Assembly (NCBI RefSeq): GCF_029952525.1 | Contig: NZ_JASAOF010000002.1 | Coordinates: forward strand, 496,001-560,000 | DNA: 64,000 bases | Source of the DNA: Saccharopolyspora ipomoeae | GTDB taxonomy: Bacteria > Actinomycetota > Actinomycetes > Mycobacteriales > Pseudonocardiaceae | Direction: 5' to 3' | Part shown: positions 52,350-61,394 of the stretch, piece after piece | Layout of the letters: each line of letters begins with the position of its first letter | Numbering within the stretch: position 1 is the first letter of the stretch | Position numbers and translations under genes: made by a program | The notes under the pieces: generated by a model | Seen by the model: the letters and a program-made list of their open reading frames with translations, nothing else | Database searches by the model: none | What the model was told of the DNA's origin: nothing

Positions 52350-53735
52350 TCACGCCACGACTCCGAGGACGAGGACGATGGGGAGCGAGATGAGCGAGGC
52401 CAGGGACATGGCGACCGTGTGGGTCTTGAAGGTGCCTCGGGTGCTGAGACCGAGCAGCGACTGGAACATCCAGAAGAAGTTGCTGCTGACGTGCGGCAGG
52501 AACAGCGCGCCCGAACCGGCGGCCAGTGCGACGAGCACCACCGGGACGCCGAGGCTTCCGGCGATCGGGGCGAGGATTCCGGCGGCGGTGATCGCCGAGA
52601 CCGAGATCGACCCCAGCGCGATGTGCAGCACCGCGGCGACGAGCCACACCAGCAGCAGCGGTGGGAGGAATCCGGAGGAGAAGGCCGAACCCAACACGTC
52701 CGCGAGCCCGGACTTCTCGATCACCGCGCCGAGCGAACCGCTGATCCCGCTGAGGATGAGGATCGGGCCGCAGCTCGTCAGCGCCCCGCCCACGGCTGCA
52801 CCGATCTCCTGCCGGCTGCGCACCCGACCGGCCAGCACGAACGCGAGGAAGGCACCGAAGGAGATCGCCACCACGGGGTCGGTGACGAACCCGATGACGT
52901 CGTGGTCCACGCCCAGGCCCGAGGCCAGCGCTCCCCCGGCGATCAGGACCAGCGAGAGCAGCACCGGCGAGATCGCCAGCGTCAGCGGGAGCTGCTTGGT
53001 CACCGCGGGCGAGGCGACCGCCGCGGCGACCGGCTGTCCCGATCCGGTCTCGCTCCGGTCCCCGGAATCCGCAGCGGCGGCTGTTTCGACTTCGTCCTGC
53101 GCGGGGTCCCACCGGATCAGCCGGGGCAGAGCGAGGCGGAAGACCAAGGTGGTCAGCACGGCGGTGGGCACGCCGACGAGCAGTCCGCAGAGGAACATCT
53201 GCCCGAGCGGGACGCCGAGCACCCCGGCGACCGCCACGGCCGCTACGCCAGGTGCCACGAAGACCAGACCCACCTCGATCCCCGCCGTGAGCGCACCGCC
53301 CATCAGGGCGATGCCACGCGGCCCGAGCCCGGAGCCGAGCCTGCGCGCCAGCGGAGCCGACAGCACCAGGAGCACGTCCGAGTAGATCGACGTGAACAGC
53401 GAGCTCAGCGCGACGGCGATGATGTAGGGCAGGCTCCGCTCGCCGAAGATCCGCAGCATCGCCTCGACCAGCCGTTGCATGGTGTCGGTGACCGTCAGCA
53501 GCGCACCGGTGATGACCCCGAAGGTGATCAGCACACCGATGTCTCCCAGCACGTCGGCGAACCCGCTCGTGACGGCCTCCGGAGTACCGGCGAACCCGAC
53601 ATCGGTCGTGACACCGAGGAACAGCGTGCCCAGCAGCAGGGCGAAGACGGGCGGGATCTTGGCCCAGGTGATGAGCAGGACGATGCCGACGATCGCCACC
53701 GCCGTGGTCACCAACAACAGGAAATCGTGGGACAA
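52350..53735 (-). CDS. GntP-family gluconate/organic-acid permease
   Basis: 461 residues with 12-14 membrane segments; GntP family pattern LLITWAKIPPVFALLLG, ITFGVITGALLTVTDTMQRL, SDVLLVLSAPLARRL, SCGPILILSGISGSLGAVIE and LPHVSSNFFWMFQS. Members carry gluconate, fructuronate or other hydroxyacids with H+. Near the D-malate/tartrate-type dehydrogenase at 55.8 kb, a malate, tartrate or glycerate substrate is reasonable. TTG 53735 with GGAGA at good spacing. Divergent from the LysR gene at 53867. Confidence 0.88.
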   Translation of the reverse strand: MSHDFLLLVTTAVAIVGIVLLITWAKIPPVFALLLGTLFLGVTTDVGFAGTPEAVTSGFADVLGDIGVLITFGVITGALLTVTDTMQRLVEAMLRIFGERSLPYIIAVALSSLFTSIYSDVLLVLSAPLARRLGSGLGPRGIALMGGALTAGIEVGLVFVAPGVAAVAVAGVLGVPLGQMFLCGLLVGVPTAVLTTLVFRLALPRLIRWDPAQDEVETAAAADSGDRSETGSGQPVAAAVASPAVTKQLPLTLAISPVLLSLVLIAGGALASGLGVDHDVIGFVTDPVVAISFGAFLAFVLAGRVRSRQEIGAAVGGALTSCGPILILSGISGSLGAVIEKSGLADVLGSAFSSGFLPPLLLVWLVAAVLHIALGSISVSAITAAGILAPIAGSLGVPVVLVALAAGSGALFLPHVSSNFFWMFQSLLGLSTRGTFKTHTVAMSLASLISLPIVLVLGVVA

Positions 53736-53829
53736 CGCTGTCTCCGTTCAACGGTCGAGGACCAGGCCGATTCCGCTCAGTCCACCCACGCCGCCTGCTC
53801 GACGTCCAAGACCGGTTTCCTGACCTGCT

Positions 53830-53846
53830 GATAGGTTGCGCTTATC
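53830..53846. promoter_or_regulatory. LysR-type box between gntP-like and lysR genes
   Basis: GATAGGTTGCGCTTATC has inverted ends GATA(G/A)/(C/T)TATC around a centre with the T-N11-A spacing typical of LysR regulators. It lies 20 bp before the TTG of the LysR gene and could control both divergent genes. Confidence 0.5.
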
Positions 53847-53866
53847 CGAGCTGGTGGAGGTGCGCG

Positions 53867-54754
53867 TTGGACGTCCGGCAGATGCGCTACTTCCTGGCCG
53901 TGGTCGACACCGGCAGCGTGCACCGCGCGGCCGAGCAGCTCTTCGTCGCACAACCCTCCGTGTCGCAGGCGCTGCGCGGCCTGGAACGGGAACTGTCCGC
54001 GGAACTGTTCCACCGCACCGGCAGGCGCCTCGTGCTCACGGCCGCGGGCCGCGCGCTGATCGGGCCCGCGCGAGATCTCGTGCGATCGCTCCACGTGGCC
54101 CGGGAGACGGTCGAGGCGGTCGACGGACTTCGCGGTGGGAGGCTCCTGGTCTCGTCGATGCCGTCGCAGGCGGTGAGCCCGCTCGCCTCGCTGATCCGCC
54201 GGTTCCGCGACCGCTACCCCGAGGTGGAGATCGGGGTGTCCACCGCGGCCAAGGCGGGCGACGTCGCCGATGCCGTGCGGCGCGGTCACGCCGAGGTCGG
54301 GGTGGTGGCGGTGCCCAACGAACCGTTGCGGGACAGCGGCTTCCGATTCGAACTGCTGGAAGTGCAGTCCTACCTGCTGGTGGCTCGCGACCCCACCGAG
54401 CTGCCGCCCGGCGACGACCCGGTGCGGCCCTCCGATCTCGGCGAGCTCCCGCTGGTGATCGGGCAACCGGGCACCGGGATGCGCCGCGTCGCCGACGCGA
54501 TCCTGTCCCAGACCCGATGCCGGATCGCCGTGGAGATCGAACACCGCGAAGCACTGCTGCCGCTGGTCCTGGCCGGGGTGGGCATCGCGGTCGTGGCCGA
54601 CTCGTGGCGCCCGCTCGCCCACTCCGCCGGGCTGACCGTGCGCTCCCTCGACACCGACGAATCGCTGCACGTCGGGTTGCTGACCACCGACTCCAGGCCC
54701 GGCCCCGCCACAGCGGCCCTGCTCGACGTCGGCCGGGAGTGGGCGCGCTCCTAG
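53867..54754 (+). CDS. LysR-family regulator (likely of the GntP-type permease)
   Basis: 295 residues. N-terminal HTH: MRYFLAVVDTGSVHRAAEQL, FVAQPSVSQALRGLERELSA and FHRTGRRLVLTAAGRALI; effector domain from ~90 (LVSSMPSQAVSPLASLIRRF). TTG 53867 with GGAGG six bases upstream; ATG 53882 is an in-frame alternative. Divergent to the permease and therefore probably its regulator, responding to the transported acid. Its 3' end overlaps that of the convergent LysR gene by four bases. Confidence 0.87.
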   Translation: MDVRQMRYFLAVVDTGSVHRAAEQLFVAQPSVSQALRGLERELSAELFHRTGRRLVLTAAGRALIGPARDLVRSLHVARETVEAVDGLRGGRLLVSSMPSQAVSPLASLIRRFRDRYPEVEIGVSTAAKAGDVADAVRRGHAEVGVVAVPNEPLRDSGFRFELLEVQSYLLVARDPTELPPGDDPVRPSDLGELPLVIGQPGTGMRRVADAILSQTRCRIAVEIEHREALLPLVLAGVGIAVVADSWRPLAHSAGLTVRSLDTDESLHVGLLTTDSRPGPATAALLDVGREWARS

Positions 54755-55659
54755 TCGATCTCAGGGAGCCGGGTCGCGAGCCCCCGGCGCAGGTGCTCGA
54801 TCGCTTCCCTCGCACGGCGGGGAAGCGCCTGGACGGGTCGGCTCAACGCGTAGATGTCGGCGCGGGGCGACGGGATCTCGGGCAGCACCTGCACCAGGCG
54901 CCCGTCCCGCAGCAACGGCGCCACCTGCCAGAGCGAGCGCATCACCATGCCGCGCCCGGCCAGGCACCACTCCGTGGCGACGTCGCCGTCGTTGCTAACC
55001 ATCGCCCCCGCCACGCGCACCGCCTGATCACCTTCCTCGCCGAAACGCCAGTTCATGAAGTCGGTGTCGTTCTCCCGGATCACGATGCAGTCGTGCTCGG
55101 CGAGATCCGGGAGGGTGCGCGGCTCACCGCGGCGCTCCAGGTATCCCGGTGCCGCGCACACCACGCGCCGGTTGGCGTGCAGCAACCGAGCGTGCAGCCG
55201 GGAGTCGGGCAACCGGCCGACGCGCACGGCGAAGTCGTACGGGGTCCCGGCGACGTGCACCGGGAGGTGCGACAGCTCCAGGTCCACCTCGAGATCGGAG
55301 TGCGCCGCGGCCAACTCCCCCAGCAGCGGTGCGATGTGCGCGCGCCCCAGACCGATCGACGAGTGCACCGAGATCCTGCCGCGCAGTCCCGCGCGCTGCT
55401 CCCCGATGTCGTCCTCCAGGTCGGCGATCTGGCCGAGCAGCCGACCGGCACCCTCGGCGTAGCGCCGGCCCTCGGCGGTGAGGCTCAAGCGGCGCGTGCT
55501 GCGGTTGACCAGCTGCACCCCCAGCCGCCGTTCCAGGCGGGCGAGCCGCTTGCTGACCGTGGAGACGTTCACGCCCCACTGGCGCGCCGATCCGGTCAGG
55601 GTCGTGGCCCGGGCGATCCCGTCGAAGAACTGCAGGTCGTCGAGTTCCGGGAGCTCCAT
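54751..55659 (-). CDS. LysR-family regulator, DmlR-like
   Basis: 302 residues. HTH region: LQFFDGIARATTLTGSARQW, VNVSTVSKRLARLERRLGVQL, NRSTRRLSLTAEGRRY, then a DmlR/CrgA-like effector domain (ISVHSSIGLGRAHIAPLLGE). Divergent from the dmlA-like gene 134 bp away, exactly as dmlR is to dmlA in E. coli, where it activates the dehydrogenase on D-malate. AAGGAG precedes the ATG 55659. The two LysR genes here are convergent and of different subfamilies. Confidence 0.85.
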   Translation of the reverse strand: MELPELDDLQFFDGIARATTLTGSARQWGVNVSTVSKRLARLERRLGVQLVNRSTRRLSLTAEGRRYAEGAGRLLGQIADLEDDIGEQRAGLRGRISVHSSIGLGRAHIAPLLGELAAAHSDLEVDLELSHLPVHVAGTPYDFAVRVGRLPDSRLHARLLHANRRVVCAAPGYLERRGEPRTLPDLAEHDCIVIRENDTDFMNWRFGEEGDQAVRVAGAMVSNDGDVATEWCLAGRGMVMRSLWQVAPLLRDGRLVQVLPEIPSPRADIYALSRPVQALPRRAREAIEHLRRGLATRLPEID

Positions 55660-55793
55660 GCCACTCCTTGCGCCTGAGGAAACGATGTCGTGCCCGTCGG
55701 CGCCTTCACCGCGCCTTTCCTGCTTCCTACGCTAATCGCCGGCGGCGAAGCCCGTGGCTCGCCTCCCCGGCAACCCCGACTCGAAGGACGGTC

Positions 55794-56876
55794 ATGGCCA
55801 CGCATCGGATTGCGGTGATTCCCGGCGACGGCATCGGCAAGGAAGTGGTGCCGGAAGGGGTTCGCGTGCTCAACGCGGTCTCGGAGGTCTTCGGAACGCG
55901 CTTCGAGCTGGTCGAGTTCGACTTCGCCAGCGTCGACCACTACCTCGCCCACGGCCGGATGATGCCCGAGGACTGGTTCGAGCAGCTCAGCGGTTTCGAC
56001 GCCCTGTTCTTCGGCGCCGTCGGCTGGCCCGAGGTGGTGCCCGACCACATCTCGCTGTGGGAGAGCCTGCTGCAGTTCCGCCGCCGCTTCGACCAGTACG
56101 TCTCGCTGCGGCCGGTCAAGCTGCTCAAGGGCGTGTCCAGCCCGCTGGCCGGGCGAGAACCGGGCGAGGTCGACTTCCTGGTCGTGCGGGAGAACACCGA
56201 AGGCGAGTACTCCAGCATCGGCGGCAAGATCTTCGAAGGCACCGACCGCGAAACCGTCGTGCAGGAAACGATGATGACGCGCATCGGTGTCGACCGGATC
56301 CTCAAGTACGCCTTCGAACTCGCCCAGAACCGCCCGCGCCGGAAGCTCACCTCGGCCACCAAGAGCAACGGCATCTCGATCTCGATGCCCTACTGGGACG
56401 AACGCGTCCAGAACATGGCCGCCGACCACCCGCAGGTCGAGGTCGACAAGTTCCACATCGACATCCTCGCCGCGAACTTCGTGATGCACCCCGACTGGTT
56501 CGACGTCGTGGTCGCCTCCAACCTCTTCGGCGACATCCTCTCCGACCTCGGTCCGGCCTGCACCGGCACGATCGGGATCGCACCCAGCGCGAACATCAAC
56601 CCGGAGAAGAACTTCCCGAGCCTGTTCGAGCCGGTCCACGGCTCGGCACCCGACATCGCGGGCAAGGGCGTCGCCAACCCGATCGGCCAGATCTGGTGCG
56701 CCTCGATGATGCTCGACCACCTCGGCGAGCACGACGCCGCGGCGGTCGTGATGACCGCGATCGAGGACGTCGTCGGACGGGGCGCCGCGGCCCTGACCCC
56801 GGACATGGGCGGCACCGGTGACACCGCCGGCGTCGGCGCGGCCATCGCCGAGTCGATCCGCACCTCCCGCGCCTGA
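55794..56876 (+). CDS. dmlA: D-malate/tartrate decarboxylating dehydrogenase
   Basis: 360 residues (E. coli DmlA has 361). Isocitrate/isopropylmalate dehydrogenase fold: IAVIPGDGIGKEVVPEG, SLRPVKLLKGVSSPL, VVRENTEGEYSSIGGK, TSATKSNGI, the metal-Asp segment NLFGDILSDLGPACTGTIG and EPVHGSAPDIAGKG. FFGAVGWPEVVPDHISLWE marks the tartrate/D-malate branch rather than isopropylmalate. Oxidises D-malate to pyruvate + CO2, or acts on tartrate, with NAD+ and Mn/Mg. A strong terminator follows. GTCATGG has only a weak ribosome site (GAAGGACGG). Confidence 0.9.
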   Translation: MATHRIAVIPGDGIGKEVVPEGVRVLNAVSEVFGTRFELVEFDFASVDHYLAHGRMMPEDWFEQLSGFDALFFGAVGWPEVVPDHISLWESLLQFRRRFDQYVSLRPVKLLKGVSSPLAGREPGEVDFLVVRENTEGEYSSIGGKIFEGTDRETVVQETMMTRIGVDRILKYAFELAQNRPRRKLTSATKSNGISISMPYWDERVQNMAADHPQVEVDKFHIDILAANFVMHPDWFDVVVASNLFGDILSDLGPACTGTIGIAPSANINPEKNFPSLFEPVHGSAPDIAGKGVANPIGQIWCASMMLDHLGEHDAAAVVMTAIEDVVGRGAAALTPDMGGTGDTAGVGAAIAESIRTSRA

Positions 56877-56886
56877 CCCTCGAGGA

Positions 56887-56919
56887 GCGTTGAGCCCGAA
56901 GCCGATTCGGGCTCAACGC
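56887..56919. terminator. Terminator hairpin after dmlA
   Basis: 14-bp perfect stem GCGTTGAGCCCGAA / TTCGGGCTCAACGC with a 5-base loop, between convergent dmlA and vanR; serves both. Confidence 0.9.
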
Positions 56920-56923
56920 CCGC

Positions 56924-57508
56924 TCACGCGTCGTGCAGCTCGTCGAGGAGGGTGAAACCGTCCTCGATCCAGGCGAGTTCGGTGCGGGCGTGGGCGATGA
57001 GGCCGTCGTAGGCGTAGACCTTGTAGCGGACGGTGAGTTCCGCGGCGCGCTCGTCGAGCTTCGCCAGCCGGGCCGCCAGGGTGGGGTGGGTGCGGTCGAC
57101 CAGGGTCGCGCGGGTGTCCTCCAGCATCGCCAGGTGCTCTTCCCAGTAGGCCTTCTGCTGGTTCAGCTGCTCGCGGACCGCGTCGGGGTCGGCGAAGTCG
57201 AAGTAGGCGGCCTTGAGGTAGGCGGGGTCGCGCTGCCACTGCGGGACCAGCGGCGACTCCATCCACTCCCGGAACTCCTTCAGGCCCGCGTCGGTGACGT
57301 GGTACTCCTTCTTCGTCCCCTTCTTGCCCCAGGGGACCTCGACCGAGGTGAGCAGCCCGTCGCGCTCCATCCGGTTCAGCGCCGGGTAGATCTGCGAGTC
57401 CGGGGCGTGCCAGACGTGGGCGACCGAGCGGCTGAAGCTCTTCGAGATGTCGTAGCCGGTCATCGGGCGACCGGTGAGCAGCGCGATCAGCGCGTAGCGC
57501 AGCGACAA
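56924..57508 (-). CDS. vanR: PadR-family repressor of the vanillate genes
   Basis: 194 residues; C. glutamicum VanR is of the same family and similar size. Winged helix: LRYALIALLTGRPMTGYDIS, SQIYPALNRMERDGLLTSVE, KKEYHVTDAGLKEFREWM; then a long helical effector/dimer domain (VREQLNQQKAYWEEHLAMLE). TTG 57508 with GGAGG five bases upstream. Divergent from vanABK and separated by a dyad like the known VanR operator. Vanillate is the expected inducer. Confidence 0.88.
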   Translation of the reverse strand: MSLRYALIALLTGRPMTGYDISKSFSRSVAHVWHAPDSQIYPALNRMERDGLLTSVEVPWGKKGTKKEYHVTDAGLKEFREWMESPLVPQWQRDPAYLKAAYFDFADPDAVREQLNQQKAYWEEHLAMLEDTRATLVDRTHPTLAARLAKLDERAAELTVRYKVYAYDGLIAHARTELAWIEDGFTLLDELHDA

Positions 57509-57551
57509 GACGACCTCCCTCCTTGATCGGTCACGCTATCTCACCCTTGCC

Positions 57552-57575
57552 AACTCACTATATCCATAGTTACCT
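57552..57575. promoter_or_regulatory. VanR-type operator in the vanR-vanA gap
   Basis: AACTCACTAT-ATCC-ATAGTTACCT: two 10-bp half-sites around four bases, with ACTAT/ATAGT exactly inverted. It fits, half-site by half-site, the AACTAACTAA-N4-TTAGGTATTT site I recall for C. glutamicum VanR. It lies 45 bp before the vanA ATG and overlaps a plausible -35 (TTGCCA, 57548-57553). Confidence 0.7.
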
Positions 57576-57619
57576 TGTGGCCCACGCTACAGATACCTCT
57601 CTTCATAGGGAGTTGGGCC

Positions 57620-58753
57620 ATGAGCCTCACCGCAACGCCGCGGGTGGACGTCTCCGCTCCGACCACCGCCGCGGCCAAGATCTTCAACCACCCCCGCAAC
57701 GCCTGGTACGTGGCGGCCTGGGACCACGAGGTCACCGGCAAGCAGCCGCTGGCGCGCACCGTCGCCGGGGTGCCGCTCGCGCTGTGGCGCAACGCCGAAG
57801 GCCGGGCCGTCGCGCTCGCCGACGCCTGCTGGCACCGGCTCGCACCGCTGTCGCAGGGCAAGGTCCTCGGCAACGAGCTGCAGTGCCCGTACCACGGCCT
57901 GCGCTACAACTCGACCGGCCGCTGCACCGCCATGCCCGCGCAGGAGACGATCAACCCGAGCGCGGCCGTGCCGTCCTACCCCGTCGTCGAGCGCTACCGC
58001 TACGTCTGGGTGTGGGTCGGCGACCCCGACCTCGCCGACCCGGCGACCGTGCCCGACATGCACCAGATGGACGACCCGGACTGGGCGGGCGACGGCGAGA
58101 CCATCCACGCCGACTGCAACTACCAGCTGGTGCTCGACAACCTCATGGACCTCACCCACGAGGAGTTCGTGCACTCCTCCAGCATCGGCCAGGAGGAGCT
58201 CTCCGAGTCCGAGTTCGACGTGAGCCACGACGGCGACACCGTCACCGTCACCCGCTGGATGCGCGACATCGACGCGCCGCCGTTCTGGCTCAAGAACATG
58301 CGCGACAAGTTCCCCGGTTTCGAGGGCAAGGTCGACCGCTGGCAGACCATCACCTTCCAGGCACCCGGCACGATCTGCATCGACGTCGGCGTCGCCAAAG
58401 CGGGCACCGGCGCGCCCGAGGGCGACCGCAGCCACGGCGTCAACGGCTTCGTCATGAACACGATCACGCCCGAGACCCACCGCACCTGCCACTACTTCTG
58501 GGCGTTCATGCGCAACTACCGCCTGGACAGCCAGACCATCACCACCCAGCTCCGGCAGGGCGTGCACGGGGTGTTCGGCGAGGACGAGGACATGCTGCGC
58601 GCGCAGCAGCGCGCCATCGACGCCAACCCGGACCACGAGTTCTACAGCCTCAACATCGACGCCGGAGGAATGTGGGTCCGCCAGATCCTGGAGCGCATGC
58701 TCGCCGCCGAAGGACGCCCCGCAGCGGCCCCGTCCCCCGCGCGAGGTGTCTGA
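57620..58753 (+). CDS. vanA: Vanillate O-demethylase, Rieske oxygenase subunit
   Basis: 377 residues. Rieske [2Fe-2S] ligands C70, H72, C89, H92 (ACWHRLAPLS and QCPYHGLRY). Non-heme iron motif D177-x2-H180-x4-H185 in NLMDLTHEEFVHSS. N-terminal FNHPRNAWYVAAWDHEV is typical of VanA. Converts vanillate to protocatechuate with loss of formaldehyde, using electrons from VanB. ATG 57620 preceded by GGGAG. The formaldehyde released links chemically to one-carbon metabolism. Coupled to vanB by TGATG-type overlap. Confidence 0.93.
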   Translation: MSLTATPRVDVSAPTTAAAKIFNHPRNAWYVAAWDHEVTGKQPLARTVAGVPLALWRNAEGRAVALADACWHRLAPLSQGKVLGNELQCPYHGLRYNSTGRCTAMPAQETINPSAAVPSYPVVERYRYVWVWVGDPDLADPATVPDMHQMDDPDWAGDGETIHADCNYQLVLDNLMDLTHEEFVHSSSIGQEELSESEFDVSHDGDTVTVTRWMRDIDAPPFWLKNMRDKFPGFEGKVDRWQTITFQAPGTICIDVGVAKAGTGAPEGDRSHGVNGFVMNTITPETHRTCHYFWAFMRNYRLDSQTITTQLRQGVHGVFGEDEDMLRAQQRAIDANPDHEFYSLNIDAGGMWVRQILERMLAAEGRPAAAPSPARGV

Positions 58754-59751
58754 TGGCGGCCCTCACCCGGTCCCACCGGCAGCGCGGACGGGTCGTCGAG
58801 GCCGAGCACGTGGCCGACGGCGTCCGCCGGATCGTGCTGGAGGTCGACCACCCCGAGCCCGCCTCCCCCGGCACGCACGTCGACGTCGAGCTGCCGATCC
58901 GCGGCGGCAGGCAGGTCCGCTCCTACTCGGTGGTCCGCTCCGAGGACGGGGGCCGCCGGCTGACGCTGAGCGTGCAGCTCTCCCCCGCCTCGCGCGGCGG
59001 CTCGGAGGCCATGCACGCGCTGGCCGTCGGCGAGGAGCTCACCGTGACCGGCCCGGTGCAGAGCTTCCCGCTATCGGTCGGCGCCGGGCGCTACGTCCTG
59101 GTCGCCGGCGGCATCGGCGTCACCGCGCTGGTCGCGATGGCCTCGGCCCTGCGCCGCCGCGGCGCCGACTACGAGCTGGTGCTCGTCGGGCGCAGCCGCC
59201 GGGTCATGGCCTACGTCGACGAGCTGCGCGCCGAGCACGGCGAGCGGGTCCGGGTGCACGTCGACGACGAGGGAACTCCGCTGTCGGTACCGGACCTGGT
59301 CGGCGAGATCGCCTCGGCGCCGAACGCCGACACCACCGAGCTCTACATGTGCGGACCCATCGGGCTGATGGACGCGATCCGCTCCAGCTGGACCGAGCAC
59401 GCGCTGCCGCCGACCAGCCTGCGGTTCGAAACCTTCGGCTCCAGCGGACGTTTCGACGCCGAGGACTTCGTGGTCCGGCTCCCCCAGCACGACCGCGAGG
59501 TCACCGTCCCGCGCGACGCCTCCATCCTCGAAGCCCTCACCGCCGCCGGGGTCGAGACGCTCTCGGACTGCCGCAAGGGCGAGTGCGGGCTGTGCCTGGC
59601 CAAGATCGTCGACGTCGACGGCACCGTCGACCACCGCGACGTGTTCCTCAGCGAAGCGCAGAAGCAGCGCTCGAACTCCCTGTGCCTGTGCGTCTCGCGC
59701 GCGGTGGCCGACGGCGGCGACCGCGCGTCCCTCACCCTCCACCTCACCTGA
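58753..59751 (+). CDS. vanB: Vanillate O-demethylase, reductase subunit
   Basis: 332 residues. Ferredoxin-NADP reductase-like FMN domain (RSYSVVRSEDGG, then SRGGSEAMHAL), NAD domain (LVAGGIGVTALVAMASAL, ELYMCGPIGLMDAI) and a C-terminal plant-type [2Fe-2S] ferredoxin (DCRKGECGLC with a fourth Cys in NSLCLCVSRA). This is the class IA reductase order FMN-NAD-FeS. Supplies electrons to VanA. Start ATG 58753 shares its A with the vanA stop. Confidence 0.93.
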   Translation: MAALTRSHRQRGRVVEAEHVADGVRRIVLEVDHPEPASPGTHVDVELPIRGGRQVRSYSVVRSEDGGRRLTLSVQLSPASRGGSEAMHALAVGEELTVTGPVQSFPLSVGAGRYVLVAGGIGVTALVAMASALRRRGADYELVLVGRSRRVMAYVDELRAEHGERVRVHVDDEGTPLSVPDLVGEIASAPNADTTELYMCGPIGLMDAIRSSWTEHALPPTSLRFETFGSSGRFDAEDFVVRLPQHDREVTVPRDASILEALTAAGVETLSDCRKGECGLCLAKIVDVDGTVDHRDVFLSEAQKQRSNSLCLCVSRAVADGGDRASLTLHLT

Positions 59752-59776
59752 TCCCCCTCACCCCCTGGATGTCCCC

Positions 59777-61114
59777 ATGAACCTCACGGCCCGCATCGGC
59801 GCGGCGCCCATGTCCGCCTACCAGTGGCTGATCGTCGCGCTGTGCACCTTCATGAACTGCCTCGACGGTTTCGACGTCATGGCGGTCGCCTTCACCGGCC
59901 CCTCGGTCACCGAGGAGTTCGGCCTCAGCGGCTCCGAGTTCGGACTCCTGGTCTCGGTCGGTCTCATCGGCATGGCCGTGGGGTCGATGCTGCTGGCGCC
60001 CTTCGCCGACCTCATCGGACGCCGCCCGCTGATCCTGATCAGCCTCCTGCTGGGCACGGTCGGCATGTTCGGCGCCGCGATGGCGCCCTCGGTGCTCGTG
60101 ATGGGCGCCTTCCGGCTCATCACCGGCATCGGCGTCGGCGGAATCCTGGCCAGCACCAACGTGATCGCCAGCGAGTTCTCCAACACCCGCAACCGCGGCC
60201 TGGCCATCGGCATCTACACCGCCGGGTACGGCATCGGCGCGACCCTCGCGAGCCTGGTCGCCAAGAGCGCGGTCGGCGGCGACTGGCGGACCGTGTTCTA
60301 CGCCGGTGGTGTCGGGACGCTGCTCGCGCTGATCGTCATCGCCGTGCTGCTGCCCGAGTCGGTCGCGTTCCTCGAACAACGCCGCCCGAAGGGGGCTCTG
60401 GAGCGCATCAACCGGATTCTGGGCCGCATGGGGCTGGATTCGGTCGAGGAGGGCGAACTCGGTCAGGGCTCCGGCCGTTCCGACGCGGAGAAGTCCGGTT
60501 CGGGCTGGCTGAAGCAGCTGCTCGCGCCCACGGTCCTGCTGTGGATCGTGTTCATCACCATCATGTTCGGCTTCTACTTCGTCAACAGCTGGACGCCGAC
60601 CCTGCTCAGCGAGGAGGGACTGTCCAAGAGCGCCGCCGTCACCGCCGGGATGGCGATCTCGATCGGCGGCACCGTCGGGTCGGTGCTCTACGGGCTGTTC
60701 GCCCGGTTCCGGCCACCGCGCGTGGTGCTGATCGGGTTCTCGCTGCTGTCGGCGGCGATGATGGTCGTGTTCATCCTGAGCACCTCCATCCTGTGGCTAG
60801 GGTTCGGCATCGGCGTCCTGGTCGGCGCGCTGATCAACGGCTGCATCGCCGGCGCCTACACCGTCGGGCCGCCGCTGTACCCCTCGCACGTCCGCAGCGT
60901 CGGCATGGGCTGGGCCCTGGGCACGGGCCGCATCGGCGCCATCCTCTCCCCGACGATCGCTGGTCTCCTCAAGGACGCCGGCGCCTCCGCCACCCAGCTC
61001 TACACCGGCGCCGCGGTCGTCGTCGCCCTCGGCGCCATCGCCCTGGTGGCCCTCCGCAAGCACGACCCGGAATCCACCCCGGCGACCGCGACCACGGCAA
61101 CGCAACCCCACTGA
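59777..61114 (+). CDS. vanK: Aromatic-acid:H+ symporter, VanK/PcaK-like MFS
   Basis: 445 residues, 12 membrane segments. AAHS-family signatures: CTFMNCLDGFDVMAVAFTGP (Asp in segment 1), the loop APFADLIGRRPLILISLL, RLITGIGVGGILASTNVIAS, and PESVAFLEQRRPKGALERIN at the central loop. Imports vanillate or protocatechuate. Follows vanB by 25 bp as in C. glutamicum vanABK. The operon ends at a hairpin around 61128-61173. Confidence 0.9.
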   Translation: MNLTARIGAAPMSAYQWLIVALCTFMNCLDGFDVMAVAFTGPSVTEEFGLSGSEFGLLVSVGLIGMAVGSMLLAPFADLIGRRPLILISLLLGTVGMFGAAMAPSVLVMGAFRLITGIGVGGILASTNVIASEFSNTRNRGLAIGIYTAGYGIGATLASLVAKSAVGGDWRTVFYAGGVGTLLALIVIAVLLPESVAFLEQRRPKGALERINRILGRMGLDSVEEGELGQGSGRSDAEKSGSGWLKQLLAPTVLLWIVFITIMFGFYFVNSWTPTLLSEEGLSKSAAVTAGMAISIGGTVGSVLYGLFARFRPPRVVLIGFSLLSAAMMVVFILSTSILWLGFGIGVLVGALINGCIAGAYTVGPPLYPSHVRSVGMGWALGTGRIGAILSPTIAGLLKDAGASATQLYTGAAVVVALGAIALVALRKHDPESTPATATTATQPH

Positions 61115-61127
61115 CAACCGACACGGC

Positions 61128-61173
61128 GAAGCGCCCGCTGCCCCGCCTCCCAGCGCAGGTCAACGGGCGCTTC
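61128..61173 (+). terminator. Terminator of vanABK
   Basis: Outer stem GAAGCGCCCG / CGGGCGCTTC (10 bp) with a 26-base interior that can pair further (GCTG/CAGC). Begins 13 bases after the vanK stop. Confidence 0.7.
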
Positions 61174-61250
61174 CCACATCCCGCAACCAGCACTTCCCCC
61201 ATCAATTTCATTCGCCCCTGAACCCATTACATCCCTAGAGGCCACATTCC

Positions 61251-61324
61251 CGTGTCGAAAACCCCGGTTTTCACTCGTCAAAAACCGCGGTTTTCGTCGC
61301 GTGAAAACGGGGGTTTTCGACACG
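61251..61324. repeat. Palindromic array, family R24 (three units)
   Basis: Bracketed by CGTGTCGAAAACC and its near-mirror GGTTTTCGACACG. Inside are three units with cores GAAAACCCCGGTTTTC, AAAAACCGCGGTTTTC and GAAAACGGGGGTTTTC, separated by ACTCGTC and GTCGCGT. The terminal inverted repeat is the same as at 45979-46029. Lies in the gap after vanK. Confidence 0.88.
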
Positions 61325-61394
61325 AGGAAGACGTTTCGGGCTGGATTCGGCGAATCGGGGGTGGCCTGCGGGAGGAGGTTCTAGCCTCGCGGGC

